55,804 nucleotides of DNA, from contig DLGD01000005.1 of assembly GCA_002482505.1 (NCBI GenBank), forward strand, positions 1 through 55,804, in the 5' to 3' direction. Shown here piece after piece: positions 8,127 through 15,800 of this stretch (the stretch's first letter is position 1; each line of letters opens with the position of its first letter). Source of the stretch: Christensenella sp. UBA7703. GTDB lineage: Bacteria > Bacillota > Clostridia > Christensenellales > CAG-138. The translations under genes and the position numbers were made by a program. The notes under the pieces were generated by a model. The model saw nothing but the letters and a program-made list of their open reading frames with translations, had not been told where the DNA came from and did no database searches.

Positions 8127-8974
8127 ATGCGATTGAACTGGACGGAATCACCAAACGCTATGACGGGTTTTTACTTGATAACGTCAGCTTCTCTTTGCCG
8201 CGTGGTGCAATTTTGGGTCTCGTTGGCGAGAACGGCGCGGGCAAGAGCACGACGATCAAACTCATCATGAACGCTATCCGGCGTGACAGCGGCGTGATTC
8301 GCGTGCTGGGCGAGGAGAACACCGGCAAAGCGTTTGCGGATGTCAAGCAGGACATCGGCATCGTTTTGGATGAGGCGTATTATCCCGAGGTTTTGAATGC
8401 AGCGCAGGTTGGCGCGGTGATGAAACGAACCTACCTTCAATGGGACGAAACGGCTTATCAAAACTACCTGAAGCTCCTCGATATCCCGCTGAAAAAACAA
8501 TTTCGAGAGTTCTCACGCGGAATGAAGATGAAGCTTGCCATCGCGGTTGCGCTATCGCATCAGCCAAAGTTGCTGATTCTAGACGAAGCGACCAGCGGGC
8601 TTGATCCAATGGTGCGGGACGAGATACTTACGCTCTTTAACGATTTCACGCGTGATGAGGAACATTCGATTTTGCTCTCGTCACATATTGTGAGCGACTT
8701 GGAAAAGGTTTGCGACTACATCGCATTTCTTCACAAAGGGAAGCTCATGCTCTGCGAAGAGAAGGATCGCCTTCTGGAGAAATACGCAATCGTGAAGACC
8801 ACCCAATCCTTGCTGGATCAGTATCCGGTCGATACTGTTATCAGCAGCAAAGCAGGGCCTTACGGCGTAGAGGCGCTGGTACGAAAAGAACGACTTCCGC
8901 ACGGGGTTCAGACAGAGTTTACGACGCTTGAAACCATCATTCTGTTTCTTGCGAAGGGAGGCGAACGCGCATGA
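8123..8974 (+). CDS. ABC exporter ATP-binding protein
   Basis: A 283-residue single ATPase. Walker A is GENGAGKST (35-43), the signature is a variant FSRGMKMKLAIA, and Walker B is LLILDEATSGLDP followed by the H-loop ILLSSHI. The short Q-loop region and C-terminal extension are typical of ABC-2-type drug, peptide or lipid exporters of the YtrB/YhcH class. It overlaps the upstream GntR gene and the downstream permease by four bases each. It would energise the 204-residue permease at the inner face of the membrane. Substrate cannot be told. Confidence 0.9.
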   Translation: MNAIELDGITKRYDGFLLDNVSFSLPRGAILGLVGENGAGKSTTIKLIMNAIRRDSGVIRVLGEENTGKAFADVKQDIGIVLDEAYYPEVLNAAQVGAVMKRTYLQWDETAYQNYLKLLDIPLKKQFREFSRGMKMKLAIAVALSHQPKLLILDEATSGLDPMVRDEILTLFNDFTRDEEHSILLSSHIVSDLEKVCDYIAFLHKGKLMLCEEKDRLLEKYAIVKTTQSLLDQYPVDTVISSKAGPYGVEALVRKERLPHGVQTEFTTLETIILFLAKGGERA

Positions 8975-9585
8975 AGGGGCTAATGCTGAAGGACTATTAC
9001 ACATTGCTCAAGCAACTGAAGCTCTATCTTGTTTTCATCGTCATCCTGTCCGTGATTCCGAATACCAACCTTTCAAGCATCGCGATCGTGTATGCTGCGA
9101 TGCTGCCGATCACCGTTATCGCCTACGATGAGCGGAGCAAGTGGGATCAGCTTGCGGCTATGATGCCATATAGCAAACGCGAGCTGGTGTTCAGCAAATT
9201 CCTGATCGGATACGTCGGTGTTGCGGTTTGCATGCTTTTATCGCTTGGCTTGCAGGCGATTGTCGGCGCCTTGGGCGGGCAGCCGTTTACGACGGAGACC
9301 GTTCTTGCCATCATACTAACCTCGTTTGCGGGACTGATCCTGCTGGCGTTGAATCTGCCGTTCATGTTCTGGCTCGGGGTTGAGCGCGGCAGGGTCGTCT
9401 TCATGGTGTTGATTGCGGTGACGGTGTTCCTCGGTATGATGAGTGCGGAAAGCGCAAAGAAAGTATTGGAACTTAGCACAATTACGCCTGAGATGTTGAT
9501 CGGGATCGGTGCGCTCGCCGCAGTTGCCGTAAACGTTGTTGCAATTACTGTTTCGTTCAAACTCTATCAGAAGAAGATGGTATAG
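8971..9585 (+). CDS. ABC-2 type permease
   Basis: A 204-residue hydrophobic protein with about six predicted membrane spans. The cytoplasmic start MKGLMLKDYYTLLKQLKLYL and the loop YDERSKWDQLAAMMPYSKRE are characteristic of ABC-2 membrane proteins encoded with YtrA-type regulators. It is translationally coupled to the ATPase gene by a four-base overlap. Two copies would pair with two ATPases to form the exporter. A terminator at 9624-9655 closes the operon. Confidence 0.82.
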   Translation: MKGLMLKDYYTLLKQLKLYLVFIVILSVIPNTNLSSIAIVYAAMLPITVIAYDERSKWDQLAAMMPYSKRELVFSKFLIGYVGVAVCMLLSLGLQAIVGALGGQPFTTETVLAIILTSFAGLILLALNLPFMFWLGVERGRVVFMVLIAVTVFLGMMSAESAKKVLELSTITPEMLIGIGALAAVAVNVVAITVSFKLYQKKMV

Positions 9586-9623
9586 CAACAAGCAATAATA
9601 CGAATAACGTTTGACATATTCCT

Positions 9624-9655
9624 TCGCCTGACAGTATTTGTCGGGCGATTTTTCT
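9624..9655 (+). terminator. Rho-independent terminator of the GntR-ABC operon
   Basis: TCGCCTGACA / TGTCGGGCGA pair over 10 bp (one G-U) with a 5-base loop, followed by TTTTTCTTT. Confidence 0.85.
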
Positions 9656-9718
9656 TTATCACGATTTCTCTTTTTCTCGATTACACTTTATCATGATTTC
9701 GCTTTACTTCGATTACTT
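9655..9718. repeat. Two tandem imperfect 32-bp repeats
   Basis: Units 9655-9686 and 9687-9718 agree at 25 of 32 positions by eye. Both begin TTTATCA and contain GATTTC and TCGATTAC. The stretch is AT-rich and non-coding, between a terminator and the PadR promoter. A decayed third unit may follow to about 9735. Confidence 0.6.
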
Positions 9719-9768
9719 TTACTTTGATCGCTTGAATGCTAGATAGCTTCGGAGTTTTTAATAAGTAG

Positions 9769-9805
9769 TTGACAGAATTATCACTACTGAATATAATATA
9801 GTAGT
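9769..9805 (+). promoter_or_regulatory. Consensus promoter with PadR-type operator
   Basis: A perfect TTGACA (9769-9774), 17-base spacer and TATAAT (9792-9797). The inverted repeat ACTACT (9783-9788) / AGTAGT (9800-9805) straddles the -10 box, as expected for autorepression by PadR. Confidence 0.75.
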
Positions 9806-9871
9806 AGATGATCCAAGCTAAATGATAAATGAATCGATCAACCGGAAACAGGGACAGGATTGGGTGATGCA

Positions 9872-10189
9872 ATGAATATTCAATATAAGAAAGGCGTGCT
9901 GGAGCTTTGCGTGCTCTCGTTATTGGAAAAGAGGGACTGGTACGGCTATGAAATCTCCGAATATCTCTCTCAAAAAATCGATATTGCGGACGGCACCGTT
10001 TACCCTATTTTACGAAAGCTTAAGAGCGACGGGTTTGTGACCACCTATTTAACGGAAGCGAGTGGAGGCCCTCCACGCAAGTATTATTCGCTCACCACAA
10101 CAGGGCGTGAGATGTACAACGCCGACAAGACGGACTATTTAACCTTTGCAACAATCGTGCAATCCATTTTGGAGGAACAAGGAACATGA
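9872..10189 (+). CDS. PadR family transcriptional regulator
   Basis: About 105 residues from ATG 9872 (GGGTGA a few bases upstream; a TTG four codons earlier is less likely). The winged helix has the PadR core: KKGVLELCVLSLLEKRDWYG, then DGTVYPILRKLKSDGFV and GGPPRKYYSLTTTGRE. It belongs to the short PadR-s2 type that is typically paired with a HAAS-domain membrane protein; that gene follows with a four-base overlap. It likely represses its own promoter through the dyad at 9783-9805. Confidence 0.9.
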   Translation: MNIQYKKGVLELCVLSLLEKRDWYGYEISEYLSQKIDIADGTVYPILRKLKSDGFVTTYLTEASGGPPRKYYSLTTTGREMYNADKTDYLTFATIVQSILEEQGT

Positions 10190-10905
10190 CAAAACAAGAT
10201 TATTTGAATGAACTGAACAGCGAACTGGTGAAATACGGCGTGGAGGATGTGGAAGAGATCACATCGGAATATGAACAGCATTTTCTCTTCAAACTTGCGG
10301 ATGGATTTACGGAGGAAGAGATTGCGGCAAAGCTCGGCGCGCCGGTTGCAATCGCGGCGCAATTCTCCGGCATTCGCCGCGTAAAAAAACACACAACGGG
10401 CAAAACGATTTTGTTGACGATTTGGCTCGCGTTTGTCGGCATCTTTGAGGCCTTGCTGGATGTGCTGTTTCTGGGGTTTGTGCTTGCGCTCATTGGTGCG
10501 GCGCTTGTGACCGCGGGATTCGGCATTGAGCTCATCTCGGGCTTCAACTGGATGAACCTTTTGCCGCCAATGCCATATTTGGGTGCGCTGGTGCTTGGAA
10601 TCATGCTTCTTGCACTCGGTGTTATCTTCTTCCTTGCCGCTCTGTATTGCTTCGGGTTCTTGCGGCAGCTGGTACGTGCAAGCCTTCGCTGGCGCAAAAA
10701 TCAGCTTTCGGACTCCGCGCTGCCTCCGCTGCCGCTTTCGCCACAGTTTTCGCCAAAGGTACGCAGAACGTTACGCAGTGTATTCCTCTGGTCTGTGTTA
10801 GTCTTCGGCATCATGTTCGTGCTTGGGTTTGCAGTCCTTGCGCTATACACAAAGACACTGGGATTCTGGCATGCGCTTGGCTGGTTTGGCTACATTGCAC
10901 CATAA
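10186..10905 (+). CDS. HAAS-domain membrane protein (DUF1700-like)
   Basis: A 239-residue protein. Residues 1-60 form the helical HAAS domain (MTKQDYLNELNSELVKYGVE, EYEQHFLFKLADGFTEEEIA and KLGAPVAIA). Four hydrophobic segments follow. In Bacillota such proteins sit next to short PadR regulators and are thought to act in envelope or lipid homeostasis or signalling, but the biochemical role is unknown. Here the gene overlaps padR by ATGA and has no obvious terminator after it. Confidence 0.8.
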   Translation: MTKQDYLNELNSELVKYGVEDVEEITSEYEQHFLFKLADGFTEEEIAAKLGAPVAIAAQFSGIRRVKKHTTGKTILLTIWLAFVGIFEALLDVLFLGFVLALIGAALVTAGFGIELISGFNWMNLLPPMPYLGALVLGIMLLALGVIFFLAALYCFGFLRQLVRASLRWRKNQLSDSALPPLPLSPQFSPKVRRTLRSVFLWSVLVFGIMFVLGFAVLALYTKTLGFWHALGWFGYIAP

Positions 10906-10967
10906 CCGGAGTCTCGAAAAAATAGACTTTATCCGATTTGTTTCGTAAAACTTAGAAAGGGCACATC

Positions 10968-11828
10968 ATGAAAACAGCAGTCATCACGGGTGCGAGTTCC
11001 GGCATCGGATTCGCAACCTCGGCGGAGCTTATCCAAAAAGGCTACCACATCATCGGAATCGGACACGACAAAACCCACTGTGAGGAGGCGGAAAAGCAAC
11101 TTCGCGCACTGTCAAACGATACAGATATCACATTTTTGTGCGGCGACCTTATGCAGCAGCGCGAGGTAGAGCGAATCGCGGGCGAAATATCGCAACTTCT
11201 TGCAGAACGAAATGAGAGTCGGCTTGAGGTGCTGATCAACAATGCGGGTTGTGTGAGAAGCTGGTATACCACAACGGAGGAAGGCTATGAGCAGCAGTTT
11301 GCGCTCAATCATCTGGCGTCGTTTCTGCTGACCTATCGGTTACTTCCGCATCTCAAACGAGCGCAGGGCAGAGTGATCCTGACCGGCAGCGAGAGCCACA
11401 AGCACATGCGCATGCGCTGGAATGACGTGATGCTGACGCGCGGATACAATCCGCTGACGGCGTACAAGCAGAGCAAGCTTGCCAACATCTTATTTGCAAA
11501 AGGGCTGAACGAGCGTTATCTGGGCGATGGAATCACGTCTTATGTGGTCGATCCGGGGTTGGTTTGCACGGATATCGGCTGCAAGAACACAGGCGGATTG
11601 GTTGACTGGATTTGGAGCAGACGTAAAAAGTACGGCGTGCAGCCGGAAGTGCCTGCAAAGACGTATGCCTTTTTGAGCGAAACCAATCCTGCGCCGAGAG
11701 AATTATATTATCATCTCTGCAAACCAAACAACTATAGCTGCCAGGTGACGCACGAGAACGCAGACAAGCTATTCGCGCTGAGTGAAAAACTCTGCGGGAT
11801 ACAGTATCCTTCTTGGATTCAGAGCTAA
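10968..11828 (+). CDS. Short-chain dehydrogenase/reductase
   Basis: A 286-residue SDR. The cofactor motif TGASSGIG is at residues 8-15, LINNAGCVRS marks the end of strand 4, the catalytic Ser lies in LTGSESH, and YKQSKLAN gives the YxxxK pair. The length and the C-terminal part resemble retinol-dehydrogenase-like SDRs. AAAGGG precedes the ATG. A second SDR follows 42 bases downstream in the same direction, so the two may be co-transcribed. Substrate unknown. Confidence 0.85.
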   Translation: MKTAVITGASSGIGFATSAELIQKGYHIIGIGHDKTHCEEAEKQLRALSNDTDITFLCGDLMQQREVERIAGEISQLLAERNESRLEVLINNAGCVRSWYTTTEEGYEQQFALNHLASFLLTYRLLPHLKRAQGRVILTGSESHKHMRMRWNDVMLTRGYNPLTAYKQSKLANILFAKGLNERYLGDGITSYVVDPGLVCTDIGCKNTGGLVDWIWSRRKKYGVQPEVPAKTYAFLSETNPAPRELYYHLCKPNNYSCQVTHENADKLFALSEKLCGIQYPSWIQS

Positions 11829-11870
11829 CGGTTCCGGGAATCTTTATTATTCCGGATAAGGAGAAGAAAA

Positions 11871-12692
11871 ATGAATGTGATGATCACCGGCGCAAGCGGC
11901 GGGCTTGGTCGCGCGCTGGCAAACGAATGCGGCAAGCGCGGATATAATGTTTTTTTGACAGACATCAACGCGCAAGGATTAAAATCCATCCAGCTTGGTT
12001 TGGAACGGCAGTTTGGCGTGACGGTGACCACCGCCGCCTGCGATTTGACCAGCGATGAGAGCGTGGACGCGCTCATGAGTACCATCGATACGCACCGGAT
12101 TCGCTTTGATATGCTGCTAAACGTCGCGGGTTTGGACTTTGAAGGCGGTTTTTTAGAGCGCGAACGGCGCGACATCGTGCGCATTATCTCGCTCAACAAC
12201 GAGGCAACCTTGCGCATCACGCACGCGATCTTGAGCCGCAGGTGCGAGGGGAACCCGTTCTATCTATTGTTTACATCAAGTCTTGCCAGCATGTATCCGA
12301 TGCCGCTGAAGGCGACCTACGCCGCGTCCAAGCGTTTTTTGCTCGACATCGCCGTTGCGCTGCGCGAGGAGCTAAAGGATAAGCAGGTCAACGTGCTCGC
12401 GCTTTGCCCGGGCGGGCTTGCGACCACGCGGGAAGCGATGAGCGGTATCGCGGCGCAGGGTTTCTGGGGTAACGCAACGACCAATCCGTTGGAGATCGTA
12501 TCGAAACAGACGATTGCCAGACTGCTTAGACGGGGCGGTATCTATATCCCCGGTGCGCTGAATCGTACGCTCACGTTTTTTGGCAATCTGCTTCCGCGCA
12601 GATGGGTTGCCGCGGCGATTTACCACCGCTGGAATAAAGCACAGAAGCAATGGAGCCCCGTTGAATTTTCTGCGGGGAAGACACTCAACTAA
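11871..12692 (+). CDS. Short-chain dehydrogenase/reductase
   Basis: A 273-residue SDR, with cofactor motif TGASGGLG (6-13) then FLTDINAQGL at the end of strand 2, which suggests NAD(H) rather than NADPH. LLNVAGLDFEG replaces the NNAG motif, TSSLAS carries the catalytic Ser and YAASKRF the YxxxK pair. The C-terminal region PGALNRTLTFFGNLLPRRWV is like acyl-lipid SDRs. GGAGAAG precedes the start. It follows another SDR by 42 bases but is only distantly similar to it, so this is not a recent duplication. Confidence 0.84.
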   Translation: MNVMITGASGGLGRALANECGKRGYNVFLTDINAQGLKSIQLGLERQFGVTVTTAACDLTSDESVDALMSTIDTHRIRFDMLLNVAGLDFEGGFLERERRDIVRIISLNNEATLRITHAILSRRCEGNPFYLLFTSSLASMYPMPLKATYAASKRFLLDIAVALREELKDKQVNVLALCPGGLATTREAMSGIAAQGFWGNATTNPLEIVSKQTIARLLRRGGIYIPGALNRTLTFFGNLLPRRWVAAAIYHRWNKAQKQWSPVEFSAGKTLN

Positions 12693-12725
12693 AAATGGAA
12701 CGATTAGCAAGAAACGGAGAGGATC

Positions 12726-13379
12726 ATGGAACCATTTACCATTCGATTGGAACGAGAAGAGGACTACCGCGCGGTTGAAGACCTGACACGGGAAGCGTTT
12801 TGGAATCATCACGTGCCGGGTTGCGACGAGCACTATCTCGCACATGTGTTGCGGGAAAGCGATTGTTTCCTACCGGAACTCGATTTCGTCGCGGAAGCAA
12901 AAGGTGAAATCATCGGCAACATCATGTATACGAAGGCAAGTGTGCTCTGCGACGACGGAGAGGCCTTCGCAGCGCTGAGCTTTGGCCCGCTTTCCGTTTT
13001 GCCGGACTGGCAGGGAAAAGGTGTTGGCAGCGCGCTTGTGCGGCATTCACTGGGGCGTGCAAGCGAGCTTGGCTATACAGCGGTGTTGATCTATGGTGAT
13101 CCTTCATTCTATTCCCATCTCGGCTTTCTTCCGGCGGAATCGTTTGGCATCGGCACCGCAGGCGACGATTATATGGATGCGTTACAGGCGTTGGAGCTAG
13201 TCGCGGGCGCGCTGCGGGGCAAAGAGGGACGGTTCGCCGAAGACCACGCTTATGAAGTAGACGAAGCGGCAGCCGAGCTGTTTGATCAAACATTTCCTGC
13301 AAAAGAAAAACGGGAAGGGTTGCCCTCGCAGTTGAAGTTTTTGCAGCATGTTTCTATGCGGCGTCCGCGCAAATTGTAA
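12726..13379 (+). CDS. GNAT family N-acetyltransferase (YhbS-like)
   Basis: A 217-residue protein. The acetyl-CoA-binding core is FGPLSVLPDWQGKGVGSAL (Q-x-x-G-x-G pattern near residue 98), followed by YTAVLIYGDPSFYSHLGF, typical of the YhbS subgroup. N-terminal strand IRLEREEDYRAVEDLTREAF is the usual GNAT opening. The C-terminal about 60 residues are extra. Ribosome site GGAGAGG. The acceptor is unknown. The frame ends only 43 bases before the DUF89 gene. Confidence 0.85.
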   Translation: MEPFTIRLEREEDYRAVEDLTREAFWNHHVPGCDEHYLAHVLRESDCFLPELDFVAEAKGEIIGNIMYTKASVLCDDGEAFAALSFGPLSVLPDWQGKGVGSALVRHSLGRASELGYTAVLIYGDPSFYSHLGFLPAESFGIGTAGDDYMDALQALELVAGALRGKEGRFAEDHAYEVDEAAAELFDQTFPAKEKREGLPSQLKFLQHVSMRRPRKL

Positions 13380-13386
13380 TTCCGGT

Positions 13387-13415
13387 TGCTTTTCCGGTTG
13401 TGTTTCGTTTAGAAT
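13387..13415 (+). promoter_or_regulatory. Promoter giving a probably leaderless DUF89 mRNA
   Basis: TTGCTT, 17-base spacer, TAGAAT (13410-13415). The predicted start point (about 13422) coincides with the ATG at 13423, and there is no ribosome site before that ATG. Confidence 0.45.
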
Positions 13416-13422
13416 ACAGTTT

Positions 13423-14307
13423 ATGAAACTGCAACCAGAATGCGTCACCTGCATCATTGCGCAGGTCAAAAACGTCACTACTATGTTTGAACTATCCGAA
13501 GACGAGAAGAAAGCCGCCATGGACGACACGCATGCCTATCTTGCGCAGGCAAACTACGAGGGCTGCACGCCGGAATCCATGGGTGAGCTCTGGCAGATAT
13601 TGCTGGGGCACGTTGGAGGAGAAGACCCGTATGCGTCGATCAAATCGCTTTGCAATCAGGAAGCGATGAAGATGCTGCCGGAGGCACAGCAGAAGATTGC
13701 CCGCGCAAAAGAGCCGTTTACCGTCGCGCTCAAGTATGCTATCGCAGGAAACCTAATCGACTATGGCCTGGAGCACCCGGTTACGATCGAGGAGCAAAAC
13801 GCGCAAATCGATGCGATTGCCAACACAGCGTTTTCGATTGACGACAGTGATTTGTTACTTCTCGCTCTAGCAAACGCGAAAACAATGCTTTATCTTGGTG
13901 ACAACGCAGGTGAGATCGTGTTTGACAAGCTCCTGATCGAGCAGATACGCAAACGGTTTCCCGCGTTGGAGCTTTCTTTCGTCGTGAAAGGTTCACCCGT
14001 GCTCAACGATGTAACCTATGCGGACGCTCAAGAGGTCGGCATGCCGGAGTTTGCGCGCGTGATCGACAACGGGGACGCCTCTCCGGGAACGGTTCTGCCG
14101 CGCACAAGCAAAGCGTTCCGAAGTGCGTTTGCGGAGGCGGACGTGATCCTCTCCAAGGGGCAGGGAAATTATGAAAGCCTCAGCGGGGTAGAGAAGGAAC
14201 ATCTGTTTTTCCTCTTTACCGCGAAATGCGATACGGTCTGTGTTGACGCAGGGGTGCCAAAGCGCTCCATCGTATGCATGAAAAACCGCATTATTAACAC
14301 AATATAA
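13423..14307 (+). CDS. DUF89 family protein (metal-dependent damage-control phosphatase type)
   Basis: About 294 residues from ATG 13423. The N-terminus MKLQPECVTCIIAQVKNV has the CxxC pattern of the DUF89 class found in archaea and anaerobes. The core shows LYLGDNAGEIVFDKLLIEQI (conserved D-N-A-G-E metal site), then KGSPVLNDVTYADA and ILSKGQGNYESL, all diagnostic. DUF89 members are phosphatases acting on damaged phosphometabolites, with Co, Ni or Mn; the substrate here is unknown. An in-frame extension upstream to 13348 would overlap the GNAT gene and is not favoured. A terminator follows at 14329. Confidence 0.85.
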   Translation: MKLQPECVTCIIAQVKNVTTMFELSEDEKKAAMDDTHAYLAQANYEGCTPESMGELWQILLGHVGGEDPYASIKSLCNQEAMKMLPEAQQKIARAKEPFTVALKYAIAGNLIDYGLEHPVTIEEQNAQIDAIANTAFSIDDSDLLLLALANAKTMLYLGDNAGEIVFDKLLIEQIRKRFPALELSFVVKGSPVLNDVTYADAQEVGMPEFARVIDNGDASPGTVLPRTSKAFRSAFAEADVILSKGQGNYESLSGVEKEHLFFLFTAKCDTVCVDAGVPKRSIVCMKNRIINTI

Positions 14308-14328
14308 CATTGATCTATCGAATATTTT

Positions 14329-14363
14329 GCGTTCACGAACCAACGTGGGCGCTTTTCTTTTTC
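14329..14363 (+). terminator. Rho-independent terminator after DUF89 gene
   Basis: GCGTTCACG / CGTGGGCGC pair over 9 bp (two G-U) with a 6-base loop, followed by TTTTCTTTTTC. Confidence 0.75.
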
Positions 14364-14423
14364 GTTTCTTGTAATAAGGTGTTGTTTAAATCGAGTTAAC
14401 CACCCGTGAAACACGAAAATATA

Positions 14424-14457
14424 TTGACAGAACGGATTCGCGTGTTATAAAATAACA
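14424..14457 (+). promoter_or_regulatory. Promoter of the 2-oxoacid dehydrogenase operon with overlapping dyad
   Basis: TTGACA (14424-14429), 16-base spacer, TATAAA (14446-14451). A perfect dyad TGTTAT-aaa-ATAACA (14443-14457) is centred on the -10 box, so a repressor site is plausible. The shape recalls Rex-type sites but the spacing is one base short of the clostridial Rex consensus. Confidence 0.6.
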
Positions 14458-14506
14458 TCATCGAGAAAATGTTTAACACAAATCCGATCATATAAGGAGG
14501 CATATT

Positions 14507-15787
14507 ATGGCAACACCGGTCATCATGCCACGTCAAGGGCAATCGGTTGAGAGCTGCATCATCACGGAATGGAAGAAAAAGGTAGGGGATACCGTCTCCG
14601 TTGGGGACGTTCTGTTTTCCTATGAAACAGACAAATCCACATTTGAAGAACAAGCAAAAGTCGACGGAACGCTGCTCGCCGTGTTTTACAACGCGGAGGA
14701 CGACGTTCCTGTTTTGTTAAACGTCGCCGTTATCGGCAACCCCGGCGAATCATTTGCCGAGTTTGCGCCTGAAGGCGCGGCGGCAGCGGCTCCGGCGGCA
14801 GCCGAAACAACAGCTGCGCCTGCAACAGAGCCGGCGCCCGTTGCAGCTGCAACCGCTGCGCGCGCAGAGGGCGTTTCCCCGCGCGCAAAGAATGCCGCGG
14901 AAAAGCTCGGCGTAGACCCCGCTCAGGCGGCGCCGACCGGCCCGCATGGCAGAGTGATTGAGCGCGATGTGCTCGCGCTCGCGAAAGAAGGGCGTTTGGG
15001 GGGCGGCTTGGCCGCTCGCGCAGCCGCGCAGGAAGAAGCTGTGGCAGCGACCGCGCCGGCTGGTACAACAGCGCCCGCTGCTGTCAATGCGCAGGAGTAT
15101 GACGAGATCAAGCTGCCGAACCTTCGCCGCATGATCGCAAAGACCATGCATGACAGCCTCGCCGAAATGGCGCAGTTGACCCACAACACGAGTTTTGACG
15201 CGACAAAGATTCTTGCTTTCCGCGAGAGCCTGAAAGCAGCGCCCGAAGGCATGGATCTGCCGAAGGTCACAATCAACGACATCATCCTCTTTGCCGTTTC
15301 GCGCGTTTTGACCAAGCACGAAGGGCTGAACGCACATATGGTTGGCGACAAGATGCGCTATTTCAAGCACGTCAACCTCGGCATCGCGGTGGACACCCCG
15401 CGGGGGTTGCTGGTTCCGACGCTGTTTGCCGCGGAGACAAAGACACTTGGCCAGATTTCCGCCGAGGCGAAAACCCTCGCAAAATCCGCCATCGACGGCA
15501 GCATCAATCCCGATTTGTTACAGGGTGGAACGTTTACGATCAGCAATCTCGGGCTGTTTGGCATCGAGAGCTTTACTCCCGTCATCAACCCGCCGCAGGT
15601 GGCGCTGCTCGGCGTTTGCGCCATCACGGAGCGCATCCGCACCGTGGAAGGGCAGATCACCGCTTATCCTGCGATGGGGCTTTCGCTCACCTATGACCAC
15701 CGCGCGGTAGACGGCGCGCCCGCGAGCCGCTTCCTGAAAGATCTTGTAACCGCGCTGGAGCACTTTGATCTGCTCCTGATCGGATAA
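14507..15787 (+). CDS. Dihydrolipoamide acyltransferase (E2) of a 2-oxoacid dehydrogenase complex
   Basis: A 426-residue E2 with one N-terminal lipoyl domain (residues 1-85; lipoylated Lys 43 in ETDKSTFE), an Ala/Pro-rich swinging linker (about 88-118), a peripheral-subunit-binding domain (122-158, SPRAKNAAEKLG and GPHGRVIERDV), a second linker and the catalytic domain from about 190. The catalytic motif DHRAVDG (His 398, Asp 402) is intact. It forms the core of the complex, moving acyl groups from E1 to CoA. E3 follows after 13 bases and E1 after that; the lipoate ligase gene is at 21854. GGAGG precedes the start. Acyl specificity (acetyl or branched) is not certain. Confidence 0.92.
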   Translation: MATPVIMPRQGQSVESCIITEWKKKVGDTVSVGDVLFSYETDKSTFEEQAKVDGTLLAVFYNAEDDVPVLLNVAVIGNPGESFAEFAPEGAAAAAPAAAETTAAPATEPAPVAAATAARAEGVSPRAKNAAEKLGVDPAQAAPTGPHGRVIERDVLALAKEGRLGGGLAARAAAQEEAVAATAPAGTTAPAAVNAQEYDEIKLPNLRRMIAKTMHDSLAEMAQLTHNTSFDATKILAFRESLKAAPEGMDLPKVTINDIILFAVSRVLTKHEGLNAHMVGDKMRYFKHVNLGIAVDTPRGLLVPTLFAAETKTLGQISAEAKTLAKSAIDGSINPDLLQGGTFTISNLGLFGIESFTPVINPPQVALLGVCAITERIRTVEGQITAYPAMGLSLTYDHRAVDGAPASRFLKDLVTALEHFDLLLIG

Positions 15788-15800
15788 GGAGGATATCGCC

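Noticed and set aside
9655..9718. CRISPR-like repeats
   Set aside because: The two units are adjacent with no spacer between them and are imperfect; no cas genes are near.
11832..11853. Terminator between the two SDR genes
   Set aside because: The CCGGGAAT/ATTCCGG hairpin has a bulge and no T tract, so it is too weak to call.
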